Notes: generated by a model not told the origin, from the letters alone. Counted from the stretch's first letter, positions 10,110 through 22,711 are shown. The stretch: 64,000 nt of DNA from Poecilobothrus nobilitatus (GCA_947095535.1 OX352772.1:222771617-222835616); one strand, 5' to 3'. Numbers and translations are program-made.

Positions 10110-11596
10110 TCTGAAACTCCACCATACGAATCAAAATATTCTGTGCAACCATGCTTTCGAATATAAAGCGCAAACCAATGTGTTTCTGGATCTTTTATCC
10201 TGTCATTACAATAAATTGTCTTTACAATTAAACAAGGTAGAATGTAAACCAACGGTTTTTAAAAGCGCATTTCCAATACTCAATACAAACTGTTTAGAAG
10301 TGTGACATACACAAAAATTTGAAAATTTCATGTAATAAGAAAAAATGTGAAATTAGGACATTTTTGAAATTTTGAGGGGCCGTAAGTCCGGAATTCTATA
10401 TAACTAAGGAAAGCCGTTAACACACGTAAAAATATATTATTGAACCTTTAATGTTCATGTCTTGCCGAAGAAAAATTTGTACAGGTGCCTAAGTTACAGG
10501 TGTCTAAAAATAGCAAATTTTCAATTTTTGAGGCGTAATAACTCTTAAAGAGGGGGTGTTACCAAAAAATTTTTTGAGGAAACTTATACTAATTCTAAAA
10601 GTTCTTTCTTGTCTCAAAATTTCAGGTTCCTATCTAAAGGGGTGCCGGAGTTATGAAAAAAGAAATTTCATGCAAAATGTGGTTTTCACATAACGGTAAA
10701 TTTAAATAGTAAATTACAAAATATTACAAATTTTGATATTGTTTTATATAGATAATAAAATTTTCGATCTTCTGGCGGTTTTAGATTGCAAAATTATTAC
10801 GCAGAGCCCGAGATATATACATCTGAAAATGGGGCTTTTTCGCAATTTTGAAGAGCTGCAACTTTGGAACGCTTTACAATTGAAATAAACCTTTAACACA
10901 CGTAAAAGTATATTATTCTAGCTTTAATTTTTATATCTTGCAGAAGTAAAATATGTACAGGTTCCTAAGTTACAGGTTTTTAAAAATAGCAAATTTTCAA
11001 TTTTTAAGCCATAATAGCTCAAAAACAATAGCTTCTTGAAAGTTCAAGCTTCTATCTAGAAGCGTGCCGGAGTTATGAAAGTAGAAAAATCATGCAAAAT
11101 TTGGTTTTCACATAACGGTGAATTTAAATACTAAATTTAAAAAAATTGTATAATTTTGATATTAATTTACAAAGATAAAAGATATGATTTGTCGAATGAC
11201 GTTTTCAGATTGAAAAAATCTTAAGCAGAACATAAGATATATGCATTTAAATATAGGGCTTTTTCAAAGTTTGTGGAGCTGTAGCTCCGTAATGGGGGGG
11301 GCTACATGAAAAAGTTGTTCCACAAAATTATTTTTTTTATGAGACCTACCTATGGTTAAAATTTTTTTTCTCTATCTTTAACGGTGTAGAAGTTTTGTAA
11401 ACAGATGGACGGACGGACGGACGGACAGAGTGAAACTAATAAGCACATTTTTTCAAAATTTTTTTGGAAATGTGCTAAAAAGTAGGTTCTTCTATTATTT
11501 TTGAAATTTTGTCTAAAGCTAAAACTACCTTAAAATATTCTTTTGTAAATTTGTTACATGTTAAGACACTAGTTATTTCTAAGGTGTTCATAACTC
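10110..11596 (-). pseudogene. Adenain-like protease remnant split by a Helentron-like element
   Basis: 10110-10230 and 11481-11596 match opposite parts of the protease gene at 25481-25975. The segment carrying the catalytic Gln and Cys is missing to the left, and the remaining two pieces are separated by element D1. Not functional. Confidence 0.65.
10231..11480 (+). mobile_element. Helentron-like element D1
   Basis: About 1.25 kb, from AACAAGGTAGAATGTAAACC to GGAAATGTGCTAAAA. Near the ends is an inverted pair (AGCGCATTTCC versus GGAAATGTGCT). It shares its internal modules (ACAGGTGCCTAAGTTACAGG and others) with the A-type elements and has a GACGGACGGACGGACGG tract near 11405-11425, but its terminal sequences differ, so it is a related second family. 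A longer copy is at 32137-33464. Inserted in a Polinton protease gene. No coding sequence. Confidence 0.65.
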
Positions 11597-11860
11597 AAAC
11601 TGACTCAAATCATACACTCTGCTTATTTCATTAAAGTAGTTCATTAAAAACTCCTTTTTTATTTTATTATTGGTTATAATAACAACAAATTTTTCTAGCA
11701 CCTATCTTATTTCTATATTAATTTTATCATTATGTACAGTTCCGAAAGAGTAATTTTATAAATTTTCATTTATAATTCCTTTGGTTGGGAATTTGTAAGT
11801 AAACTCTTTTACAAATTTTTTACAAGGTTCTTTAATTACAAGTGCACAGGACGATGACAT
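11597..11860 (-). pseudogene. Remnant of the 110-aa Polinton gene (fragment F2 copy)
   Basis: Aligns with 25972-26304 and 37987-38319 along most of its length, including the start codon region (CAT at 11858-11860), but a deletion near the N-terminus and frame changes leave no continuous reading frame. Confidence 0.65.
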
Positions 11861-12753
11861 CTTGTTGAATATTCAAATACATCTTTCAATATTCTATTTA
11901 TAGATTTGTGAATATATTATATAATATTATAATAATTTTATTTGGTATTTAAGTTTACAAAATTAATTCTTAGCTCCCAATGTATTATATATATATTATA
12001 TATAATGCACCTATATAATGTATATTTCTTTACTTAAATAAATTGTTGATTTTAAAATGAAGAAAAAAACAAATGCTCTCTTCTAATGTTTTCTTCCTAA
12101 TTTTAATAAAAAATGGTAAACAAAAACCTGATTATTTAATTTGAATATTATTTTATTCCATTTATTTCAAAAACTAAAACAATATTTTGTCCAAGTAAGC
12201 AAAGATGTGATATTTCAATAACTATGTGATTTCAATCCCATTCACATAAAATTGCCACTTTATAGATGAAATTAAAGTAAAAAAATTATTTATTATTATT
12301 TATTAGACGATGTACTATAAAATATTTCTGAAAGTAAAATAATTTATTTAGAATTTGTAAAATCATACAATATATAATAATAATAATAAATTTTTTACAA
12401 TTTATAAATAATAATTTTAATATAATAATATAATAATCATAACTAGTTATGACGTTGCTTCCCCCTACGGACGGCCATGAAGATACTTAAAGACAATATA
12501 TTTTAATTTATGGTATTTATATTGATGATAATATTATTATTATATTTATTAATTACATTTTGTAAAAAAAGTACATATAATTCTATTTTATTAGCTGACT
12601 GGGCTACGGGATATTTACTTATTTATGATAAATAATTGATAAAATTTTAATTTTGTGAAATTACAGCTGTGATAGTTTGAACTAATCCATCAATGCAAAA
12701 AAAATTTTTGAAGCTTTTAGTTTTTAATATTTTAAGATAGTTTAAAATATCCT

Positions 12754-15700
12754 CTAAAAACAAAAAGGAGAATTTTTAATTTTTAATGGTTGTTTGAATG
12801 TATTTTTAGTAATAAAATTTGAAGAATTTAAAGAATCAATTAAATAATTACGTTTTAAAACAAAGTCAGCAGTTGGATTTACTTTATTACTCATTAAATG
12901 AAAAAAATTTGGATAAGTGTTATCTGTTGCTTTTATAGCTGCATATGTATTATGGCTAAATAATTGAAATTCTAATTTAACTGACATTTTTTGAAACGTA
13001 TTAGGATTAATATGCACATTTTTCATCTTGAGCAACAATTTTCTTGATAATATCACAGCTAATAATTTCATTATTCCAATTTTCAAAATAAGTTTTTATA
13101 AAAGAATTTCTTATAGATTTTACAAGATGCGGCATATCAAATAAAGCATAAATTTTATATCCACTCAAATCATAAAAAAATGTATCTTTCTTAATTACAC
13201 CAAGTAACTCATAAGTATTTCGATTGGTACTGCATTGATCACAAACAGTTGCTACAATTTTGAAACCCATTTTTATTAATTCTTTAATATTTTTAAGTAA
13301 TAACGGTCTTAATATTTCTCCTTTTAAATTAGTTTTAGACAAATTGTTGGCGAATGCATACTTATAATTTTCATACAAACCTCGAATCATGAAGAAATAT
13401 GCTTCAGTTGCAAATTTTTGTTTTCTATCACCATCTAAATCTTCCACACCATCTATGCAATCTTTTTTTATATTATAGCATGGGTCTTTTCTAATAGACA
13501 TTTCATCGAATAACAGAACAATAATTTTTGATGTTTCACTCATACTTTTTTATTTATTTTTTAAATGATTAACAATTTAATCTTGGTTCAATAAATTTTA
13601 ATTTAGTCCATGGTTTTATTGATGATTTACCAAGTAAAATTGACTTTTAAAGTGGTTATTATAAATCTATAAGTTGCTGGTGACTTGTAAAATATATTTT
13701 GTGCAAGGTTTTTTTCTTTTTCGTCAAATCGGTTTTTTTCCTTAATATTATTCTAGAAAGTATTTTGCTATTTTGAGAAACATGTTTTAATTTCTTAATA
13801 CAATTATTTAAATTAATTTTTTTTTAATTAATATTTTTAGTTGATTTTTTTTATTAACTTCTAACCAATTTTGAATTTTAAGCCTTTTGATGGTTTTTTT
13901 CAATTTTAAATTATTCTTATCTTTATCATGTACCATTTTTCTATACATTTCTAAAGTTTTCAGCCTATTTACACACCCTTCACATGTTTCGTTCCTGTTA
14001 TAAAAGTTCATGCAATTACACAATAATTTAGCAATTATCAAAAGTTCATTTATATTTTGCATTTCAGTTTGGATTTTATTTAAATTTTGCATTTCAGTTT
14101 AAATTTTATTTAAATTTTGCATTTCAGTTTGAATTTGATTTGAATTTTCTATTTTCTTCATGTTTTCCATTTGAGTTGGTGCAAAAGTGCAGAGTTTTGA
14201 AAATCTATTTCATTAATATTTTCATTATACCCGTACGATAGGATCGGGTATAATAAAATTACTCCTCCGTTTGTAACACATCGAAATAAGCGAGCTAGAT
14301 ATACCTTCAAAGGTATGGATCGGATCAGAAAAAAATTCTAAGACTTTTGAGCCATGTCCGTCCGTCCGTCCGTCAGCACGCTAACTCAAAAACTAAGAAA
14401 GCTAGAATCTTGAAATTTACACAAAATATTTTGGAAGTAATTTGTAGGTTCCCTATTTTTGTTGGTTGAGTTTGGACCAAGCCTTAGGGTAGCTCTCGAA
14501 CACCTAACTTTTAGATCCCCACATTTTTTTTGCAATAGAGCTATGAAATTTTAACTACTGATAGATCCCACAAAAATATTAATTTTATTTTTAATAACTT
14601 TTTTTTGTAGCCCCACCCGTTATGGAGCTACAGCTCCCCAAAAGTTCAAAAAAGCTCTATATTTAAATTGTTATAGCACAAGTTGTATAAGGTATATCAT
14701 CATTTTGAAAACGCCAAACGATTACTAATATTATTAGCTTTAAAATTATATATACAATAAATATATATTTGTTGTACACGGTATTTTAATTTACCGTTAT
14801 GCGAAACTCAAATTTTGCAAAATCCTTCAACCCTTCTATCTTCTAAACGGTTTAAGTTGGAAACATGAAATTTTGACACAAGTTAGATCTTTGAAAATAA
14901 GTATGAGTCATTTCAGAAATTTTTTTTGTATCATCCCCCTTTTAGGAGCTGTAAGGGGTCAAAAACTGAAAATTTCCTATTTTTAAACACCTGTAACTTG
15001 AACACCTGTTAAAATTTTTTTGAAGTAATACACAAAAATTAAAGCTTCAACATTATACTTTTATTTCTGTTAACAACTTTTTTAATAATATAGGGTTACT
15101 TTATAATTGACGAAAGTGTTACTTGATTTTTTCAAATTTTCTAACAAATTTCTTTAACGAATTTTTTCCATTTTGTTTTACTCGATAATTTGAAATTGTT
15201 GAGGATATAATGCGTAGTACATAAAAATGTAAATAAATAAACAATATAACGGTTGCTTGAAGAATTTTTATTTATATGATATTAATATATATACATACTT
15301 ATATAATATCATGTTTATTTACATATCGTATATGTGAATGAATGAAAAGATTATATATGTATATTATATAGCGGCGTATTTACATACATATATGTATTTT
15401 ATTGTACTTATAAGAAATTATTCTGCCAATGGAATATTTAAATATAATATAATATAATATTTAAAATTATATTTACTATTTTGTACTAAGTAAATTTAAT
15501 ATACATTTACCGCTTAGTATTAAATGGTACTATAGAATATTTGAAAAAGTTTTGGATTGATAATCGTTATGTGAAAGGTTAGAATCTGCTTTTGAAGAAT
15601 GTACATATAAACATATAGTTTGAATATATCTACAACCCATAGTTCTAGAAATTATAAAATTTAACCCAAATTATTTTAAAATACTAAAATATTAAAAAAA

Positions 15701-16195
15701 TAATATTGTGAGCAGAGTGACAGGCTGTGAACATACTAACGGTTCGTACGGGTATCTAAGAGTTGACAAAGTCAACTGTATTCTTCCTCGTTTTCATTAA
15801 TATTAAAGTCACTAATTTCTGGCGAATTCTTTTTTGATTGTTTGCCATGCATTGCGTTAACATTTAAATGCAAAGATGGAATAGCCGTTGTTCTCTTCAG
15901 TGTCACGGCGCCATGATCTTCCGGAAGAAAATGGAGATCACTAACATAATTCCTTAGCAAAAAAAGACAATAGATGTCAAATAAATTTGGTTTTAATCCC
16001 AAGTAACTTATTATAATACCTTTTCTTAGATAAAAACGTTAGGCTAACATTTAGTGTTCTAAGCCATGCACTTTTTCATTCTTCATTATTTAGGAAAAAA
16101 TAAAAACTTCTGTCTATGTTTTGATTTAAATTCGAAACACAATTCTTCACCATACAATTCAAGTATCTTTTATTGTGTTTTTTATACAATGCCAT
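12754..16195 (-). pseudogene. P-element/THAP9-like transposase, copy 1 (broken)
   Basis: Read from the right: a THAP finger spread over 15830-16195 (C-x4-C near the start, then C-D-L-H-F and T-A-I-P-S in the 15772-16002 frame), a low-complexity linker, a Cys-containing and coiled-coil-like Lys-rich segment (13808-14092), and the catalytic region at 13007-13543. That 178-codon frame has F-D-E-M-S-I (D13) and T-V-C-D-Q (D102), the spacing and context of P-element RNase H-fold transposases, followed by F-D-M-P-H-L-V-K-S-I-R-N. The next part continues in another frame (12754-13086). Frame breaks and the Helentron-like insertion at 14226-15794 show it is inactive. The family call is confident from the catalytic block. 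Confidence 0.8.
14226..15794 (-). mobile_element. Helentron/DINE-like element A3 in P-like copy 1
   Basis: Inverted, near-identical partner of element A1 (1955-3531), 1.57 kb. P-like copy 2 lacks it: 51452-51475 reads across the insertion point, giving an empty site within the transposase linker. Same GACGG-repeat and ATACCCGTACG features as A1; no coding sequence. Confidence 0.7.
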
Positions 16196-16362
16196 AATAA
16201 TATTATACATAATTAAAATTTTCACAAATATTAAATCTAATCAGAATTTTCACAAATATTATAGGTAATTATAATTTTCACAAATAAAAATTTTTACTTC
16301 TCAAGGAATTTTCAGTTAAAACAACAGAACAAAATTGTAATTGATTCCATTATAAATGAATA

Positions 16363-16368
16363 TTCAAA
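16363..16368. repeat. Left 6-bp target duplication of Polinton 1
   Basis: TTCAAA, one mismatch from TACAAA at 29607-29612. P-like copy 2 has a single TACAAA at the equivalent place (52029-52034), confirming a 6-bp duplication, the size expected for Polintons. Confidence 0.8.
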
Positions 16369-17720
16369 AGTAGATAGGTAGGCACTTAGGCACAGATCAT
16401 TGGGTCAAGGTCACCCGGAAGTAGGTCAAACTGTAATTATGTCAGACAGGAGTAGGTTAACGACATAAAATTAGGTCAGACAGGCGGCGGTGACCGTCAG
16501 ACAACTCTTTTTGTTTATAAGGATTGTATACTTGTTTTAAGTAATAGGTAAATATGGAAATAGTAAGAAAAAAATTTTTTTTTATTCTTGCAAATTTTAA
16601 GATGTTGTTGTTTGTTGTTTTTTTATTTGTTGTTTTTTCTTTCGTTTTTTTTTTGAAGTTTTTAAAGAAGAGGAAAGAAAAACCATTAATTAATTGTTAT
16701 GTAAGAATGTTGAAAAAAAAAACAAGAAATCAAAAATATCTAACGTGGTACAGGTCCACTTCTTATTGATGTATACTTGGCTTAAGTAGTAGGCGCATAT
16801 GAAAAGTAGAAACAAAAAATGGTTAATGAATGTAAAAGGAAAAAAAAAAAAATTTTAAACGTACAAGATAAAACAATTTTAAAAGGTACAACGCATCTTT
16901 AAAATTCATAAAGAAAAAGTGCAAACCTGTTTTTCTATCTACATAATGATCAAACCATTGAAAAAAAATTATGCGTTTTTAGATGTACCTAACTATTTGT
17001 GTTGTTTTTTTTTCTACTTTAACTATTTAAAGAAGTTAAAAGAAAAAAACTAATGATTATTGTCGGTGTGTCGTGTAAGATATTTTTGTTTGTAAGAATG
17101 TTCAAAAAAAAATATGAATGAAAAGAAGACAACCAGGAAATTAAAGCTGTGGAAGTACTTAACAACTAACATGTTGCTTAAGTGCATTGTATGTTGCATA
17201 ATCTGCGAAGAATAAAAAAAGAAAAAAATTCAAGTCAGGTTAATTGCATTTGTCACCTATTTTGAAAACAAGAATATAAAAATAAAACAGATTTATTCTG
17301 TGTTCAAGAAAAAAATATGAATAAAAAGAAAACAACAAGAAATCAAAAATATCTAACGTGGTACAGGTATACTTCTTGTTGATGTATACTTAGCTTAAGT
17401 AATAGGCGTATATGAAAAGAATAAGAAAAAATACTTTATAAAATTTAAAAAGAAAAATGAAAACAGAACAAAAAGATGTGTAACTACGTTTCTTTAAAAT
17501 TTTAAAACTAATTTTAAAAAAATTAAAAGAAAAAGTGCAAACTGGTTTTTAAATGTTACATAAAGATTCAACCTTGACAAAATTGATGCAATTTTGAGAT
17601 GCTTTTATTTCTTCTTGTTATCTTTTTTCTATGAAGTATTTAAAGAAGAGGAAAGAAAAAAATTCTTAGTATCACCGTATAGATTTTATTGTTATGTAAG
17701 AATGTTGAAAAAAAAACAAA
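16369..17720. repeat. Left terminal region of Polinton 1 with three degenerate subterminal repeats
   Basis: The outer 170 bp resembles the right terminus in reverse, including repeats of GGTCA and CCGGAAGTAGGTCA. Internal units begin at AAGTA(A/G)TAGG at 16539, 16784 and 17397; each contains an ATG-rich start, an A-rich stretch, the module GTGCAAAC(T)GG-TTTTT, the module TTTAAAGAAG(AGG)AAAG and TGTAAGAATGTT. The units differ in length (245 and 613 bp, third about 320 bp). No real gene is seen; a 71-codon hydrophobic frame at 16554 is composed of repeat sequence. Confidence 0.75.
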
Positions 17721-17907
17721 GGAATAAAAGCGATTCAAAATAAGTTACGAGTAATTGCTTTTTTTTAAAGTAACAAGCAAGACATTATGTATAAATTGTG
17801 TAAAAAGTTAAAAAATTGTTAATAGATTGAAAATTCTAGGATTAGAAACGTTCGCGATTGGTTGTCTTAATAAAATAAAAATCGGAAATTAAAAAAAAGA
17901 AATTAAA

Positions 17908-20900
17908 ATGAATACAGAAAAATTCACAATAAAATCAATAAAATCAGTGAATGTAAAACGATTCAACATTTTTGGGAAAAAATTGGAGTTTATAATAAAT
18001 GCAGTACCAGACAACAAAGATCCAATAGATTGGATTAAAACCGGTATTGAAGAATTATTCAGCAATTTACATGAAAATGTTGATCCTACTGACAAAATTG
18101 GTGTCACTTTTGGATGCCAAAGTTTTCATGAACGTGGTCCAGCCTGGATCAATTTTAAAGAAGCAAAAGATCTTGACATTTTGGAAATTTGGAAAGTTAT
18201 TTCAAAAATTTTTCAAAGCAACTCCGAAGGATTATCTACAGATACGTTCTATATAAATGTTACATATATACGACTTCCAGCAGGAATTGGAAGAGGAAAA
18301 AGATACAACAATTTTGAAGAAGAATGTAATAAAAGAAGAGGCATAATTTCAATCAAAAACAAAGATAATTTATTACCACGTGCGTTAGTTGTTGCTATCT
18401 CATTCATAGAAAAATCAGTTGACTACTGTAAAATGCGAAAAGACACAGGTCAACTTCAGTTAAAAGCAGCATTACAACTAATAAGAAATTCAAATGTAAG
18501 CATCCCAGCAAAAGGAGCTAGTATCAGTGAGCTCAAAAAATTTCAACTGTACCTCTCTAAATATCAAATTGTAGTTTTTGATTTCAGAGAAAAAGGAAAA
18601 TCAATTATTTTTCAAAGTGAAGAAAATACAGAAAAAAGATTGAATTTGATATACGATGAAGGTCACTTCAATGTAATTACATCATTAGCAGCAGCAATTA
18701 GTTGTGATTACTTTTGCCAAACATGTAATGTTCCGTATAACAATAGATTGTCTCACAGATGTAAACAGTCGTGTTTCTTTTGTAAATCATCTCCAGCATG
18801 TGACGTAAATTTTCCAAATATTAAATGTGATGTATGCAATCGAAGTTTTAAAGGTCAAACTTGTTTTGATAATCATAAAGCAACATCATCTACAAATAAA
18901 AAATCTATTTGTACTCTTATAAATTCCTGTACAAAATGCTTTAAAGTATACAGAACCGATGTAAATCATATATGCTATGGACATTTGTGTAAAAACTGTA
19001 ATATAAATGTAGCTTCAGACCACCAATGTTTAATTACACCGTGTAAAGAATTAGCTGAACTTAAAAATATATTATATATTTTCTACGATCTCGAAACAAC
19101 TCAAGATGATATCATCGGGGAGAAACTTCATGAAGGTGTTGCAATAGGGGATATAATTGAACATCAGCCTGATTTATGTATTTTTGAACAACGTTGCACG
19201 CATTGTATATTGTCTAATGTTGAAAGATGCAATTTTTGTGGACTTCGAGAACATGTGTTGAAACAAAATCCAATACAAATGTTCTTAGAATATATACTCA
19301 ACCAAAGAAAGATATTTCATAAAGTTGTAGTTATTGCACATAACGGACAAGCATTTGATAATCAGTTTTTATTAAACTATATCTTACAGAAAACCATCAT
19401 CAAACCAAAACTAATTATGAGGGGAACAAAGATAATTTTAATGCTGCTAGATAACGGGAAAAATATTTAGTTCACTAAACTATTTTCCAATGCCGTTATC
19501 TAGTTTACTGAAGGCATTTGATTTAGATATAAATTTAAAAAAAGGATATTTTCCTCATATGTTTAATCGTAAAAATAATATAAAATATAATGGAAAGTTA
19601 CCCGATCGGAAATATTACTGTTATAATTCAATGAGTGCATCAGAAAGAAAACAATTTCTTGAATGGTATGAAGAAAATAAAAACAAGTCTTTTAACCTCC
19701 AAAAGGAACTTGTAGAATATTGTATGAATGACGTAAAAATTTTGACAGCAGCCTGTATTCAATTCAGACAGCTATTTTTGCAAGAATGTAAGGTTGAGCC
19801 ATTTTTAAAGGCCACTACAATTGCATCAGCGTGTAATTTGGTTTTTAGAAGGAATTTTTTAAAACCGTATACAATTGGACTTATACCTAAACAAGGATAT
19901 CGCTTATCAGAAAACCAGTCAATCATTGCCATAAAATGGTTAATGTGGGAAGAAAAACAAAGAAAAATAAAAATTCAGCATATTGGTAACGGAAAAGAAA
20001 AACAAATATTTGAGTTTTATGGCTGTTATTACCATGGCCATCCAAAATGTTTCAAAAATAATAATGATAAAAAATATGAAACACGTTATGAGGCTACATT
20101 ATCCAAAGCCAATAAATTACGCTCTATAGGTTATCAAGTAATTGAAAAGTGGGAGTGTGAATTTCGAAACTAAATGAGATCAAAAGAATACATATAATTT
20201 TTCGCAAAATTGGAGAACGAAAGTTTGATACCACTAAAACCACGTGATGCGTTTTATGGCGGTAGAACAGGAAACACAAGAACATATTATAAATGTGCGC
20301 CTGGTGAAAAAATAATGTATATAGATATATGCTCACTATATCCTTGGGTGTGTAAATATGGAAAATTTCCAGTGGGTTATCCAAAAGTTCATGTTGGCAA
20401 AATTGAATGCAATAAATTAAATTTAAATGATACTGAAGGATTAATAAAGTCATTGATACTTCCCCTAGAAAAACCCTATCACCCGGTTTTGCCTATAAAT
20501 CAAAATAATAAGCTAATGTTTTCCTGCTGTCAAACATGTAGTTTGGAAATGAATAATGATGACTGCTCGCATGACAATCGTAGTAGGTCAATTTTAGGAA
20601 CGTGGGTTATAGATGAAGTAAGAGAAGCTGTTAAACAGGGATACAAAATTGTGGAAATATACGAGATATGGGAGTATACTGTTAAACAATTTAATCCCCT
20701 TACATCACAACAAGGAATTTTTACAGAAATGATGAACAAGTTCCTTAAAATTAAACAAGAAGCTTCTGGCTGGCCTAGCTTTTGCAGAACACCAAAGGAA
20801 AAGTGCAAATATTTAGAAAAATTTTCCAAAGTAGAAGGCATAAATTTACAGTTTAACGATATAGAAAAAAATCCTGGACTTAGATCATTAGCTAAGTTAA

Positions 20901-21664
20901 TGTTAAACTCTTTCTGGGGTAAATTTGGACAGAGAGAAAATCAATCAAAAACTGAAATAATAAATGAGCCTTATGAATTATTTACTCTTCTTACTGATCC
21001 TTCGAAGAATGTAAATCAAATAACTCCAATAAACGAAAAAACAGTTTTGGTAAATTGGGAATACAAAGAAGAAACAGCTGAATCATTATCAACAGTTAAC
21101 GTTTGCATACACTACCACACAAGCTCGTTTAAAATTGTATTCTTACTTAGACAATTTAAAAGAACGAGTTTTGTATTACGATACAGATTCAATAATATAT
21201 GTAGCACGTGAAGGAGAATATAACCCTCCAACTGGAGTTTTCATAGGAGATATGACAGATGAGCTTGGAGAATATGGAATTGGAAGCTATATTACAGAAT
21301 TTGTTAGTGGTGGTGCAAAGAACTATGCATACAAAATATATAGTACCAACTCCAAATGCGAAAAAACTGTTTGCAAAGTTAAAGGTATTCGTTTAAATTA
21401 CAACGCTTCACAACAAATAAATTTTGGCTCTATGAAACAATTAGTTAAAAAATTAAACAACTTTCAACAAATAAATATAACATTTCCTAGTATTCGCCGA
21501 ACATACGATCACAGAGTCATCACTGTTCCTGAAATAAAGTCATATCGAATAAATTCCAGAAAACGAGTTTTTGCAGATGATTATACTTCAGTTCCTTATG
21601 GCTTCAAAAAGAAAAAAATTAAAAAAATTATTGTTAATATGTATATTGTAAAAATTTTGTATTA
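17908..21664 (+). pseudogene. polB: Polinton protein-primed family B DNA polymerase (broken)
   Basis: Replicates the linear Polinton genome. From ATG 17908: an N-terminal region with several Cys/His clusters (C-Q-T-C, C-F-F-C, C-D-V-C), then the 3'-5' exonuclease motifs: Exo I F-Y-D-L-E-T-T (about residue 392), Exo II H-N-G-Q-A-F-D (about 478), Exo III Y-C-M-N-D-V (near 19725). A Vsr-like segment follows (about 20010-20170). Polymerase motif A, D-I-C-S-L-Y-P, is near 20325; motif B, K-L-M-L-N-S-F-W-G-K-F-G, near 20900; motif C, Y-D-T-D-S, near 21180. Breaks: a frameshift just before 19470, in-frame TAA codons at 20171-20173 and about 20195, and a frameshift near 21100. All key residues persist, so inactivation looks recent. 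The 3' end aligns with the remnant at 35184 in Polinton 2. Confidence 0.9.
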
Positions 21665-21763
21665 AACTATTAAATTACAGCATTAAACAAAATCTTTTAA
21701 TTTTACCGTTTTTAATTTTCAGAATAATATATATATATTTACTGATTTTATTCAAATTCACAT

Positions 21764-22711
21764 TTGCAGTTTAACTCTTCAATAATAATGTCAAAAGCAC
21801 AAATAGTATCTGAAATTCATCGTCCAGTTAGACGTACATTTCGGAGAGGAAAAATATCTCAAAGAGGGTTAAATGATACATGGGAAATTGATCTTGTAGA
21901 TATGTCGGCCTATCAAAAAGTAAATAATGGATACAAGTTTCTCTTAACTGTTATCGATATATTTTCAAAATATGCATATGCCGAAAAAGTTAAATCAAAG
22001 GCAGCAGATGACGTAGTTAAAAGTATGGAAAAGATTTTTAAAAGGGAGGGGAAGTCTCCAAAAAATATTCATTCTGACCAGGGAAAAGAATTTTTGAACA
22101 AAAAAATTCAAAATTTAATGAAAAGCTATAAAATCAATCACTATCATACTTATTCAGAAATGAAGGCTAGTATTTGTGGAAGGTTTAACAGAACATTAAA
22201 ATCAATTATGTGGAAACAGTTTAGTTTACAAGGAAATTTTAAATGGATAGAATTTTTACCAAAACTAATTGAAAAATATAATAACACAAAACATAGTACA
22301 ATTAAGTTAAAACCAAACCAAGTTACATCACAAAATGAAAAACAAATTCTTCATTCAATTTATAATTACCCTAAAATATTTAATAAGGGAAAATTTAATG
22401 TTGGCGATTTTGTTAGATTTGCAAGGTCTAAAGGTACTTTTCAAAAAGGATATGAACCTAACTATTCAACTGAAGTTTTTAAAATAGCTTTCAAAAACAA
22501 GACAGACCCAATTACATATAGTTTAAAAGATTATAAAAATAAATTAGTTCATGGTGGCTTCTATGAACAGGAACTGACTAGTGTCAAAGACCCCAATGCT
22601 TATTTAATTGAAAAAATTTTAAAACGAAAAGGCAATAAAGTATATGTGAAATATTTAGGCTTTGATAATAGTCATAATCAATGGATAAGTAAATATGATA
22701 TTCTTTCATAA
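21764..22711 (+). CDS. int: Polinton integrase (rve core plus chromodomain), catalytic Glu replaced
   Basis: Retrovirus-like integrase for insertion of the element. The likely start is ATG 21788 (M-S-K-A-Q-I-V), the start conserved in Polinton 2. The DDE core has D in W-E-I-D-L-V-D and D in H-S-D-Q-G-K-E-F, but the third residue, normally Glu before R-F-N-R-T, is Gly (GGA, 22178-22180); the Polinton 2 copy still has Glu there. The C-terminus is a chromodomain (Y-L-I-E-K-I-L through the W-I-S-K motif), thought to guide target choice. The frame is fully open, yet the substitution predicts an inactive enzyme. The last codons are duplicated in the downstream tandem repeat. Confidence 0.9.
   Translation: MQFNSSIIMSKAQIVSEIHRPVRRTFRRGKISQRGLNDTWEIDLVDMSAYQKVNNGYKFLLTVIDIFSKYAYAEKVKSKAADDVVKSMEKIFKREGKSPKNIHSDQGKEFLNKKIQNLMKSYKINHYHTYSEMKASICGRFNRTLKSIMWKQFSLQGNFKWIEFLPKLIEKYNNTKHSTIKLKPNQVTSQNEKQILHSIYNYPKIFNKGKFNVGDFVRFARSKGTFQKGYEPNYSTEVFKIAFKNKTDPITYSLKDYKNKLVHGGFYEQELTSVKDPNAYLIEKILKRKGNKVYVKYLGFDNSHNQWISKYDILS

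Larger units (their letters stand above)
8686..11925 (+). mobile_element. Polinton fragment F2
   Basis: Colinear with Polinton 1 from about 23862 to 26370: the tail of the Gln-rich gene, the acidic protein gene, the unknown 175-aa gene, the protease and the 110-aa gene. It is clearly more diverged than the Polinton 1/Polinton 2 pair and is interrupted by a Helentron-like element (10231-11480) within the protease. Both ends are truncated, with no TIR. The right edge fades out in AT-rich sequence before the P-like element. Confidence 0.8.
11985..16368 (-). mobile_element. P-like element copy 1
   Basis: Same sequence as 47967-52034 apart from insertions. It carries a THAP-type P-element-like transposase on the minus strand. 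It is interrupted by a Helentron-like element (14226-15794) and, at its 5' side, by Polinton 1 at 16369, after which the block C continuation resumes at 29613. Its 3' portion (11985-12750) is AT-rich with ATA/TAA microsatellite and no gene. Terminal inverted repeats were not identified, so the boundaries are approximate. Confidence 0.7.

Noticed and set aside
16554..16769. 71-codon hydrophobic frame that looks like a membrane protein
   Set aside because: It is made of low-complexity terminal-repeat sequence; the other repeat units do not keep the frame.
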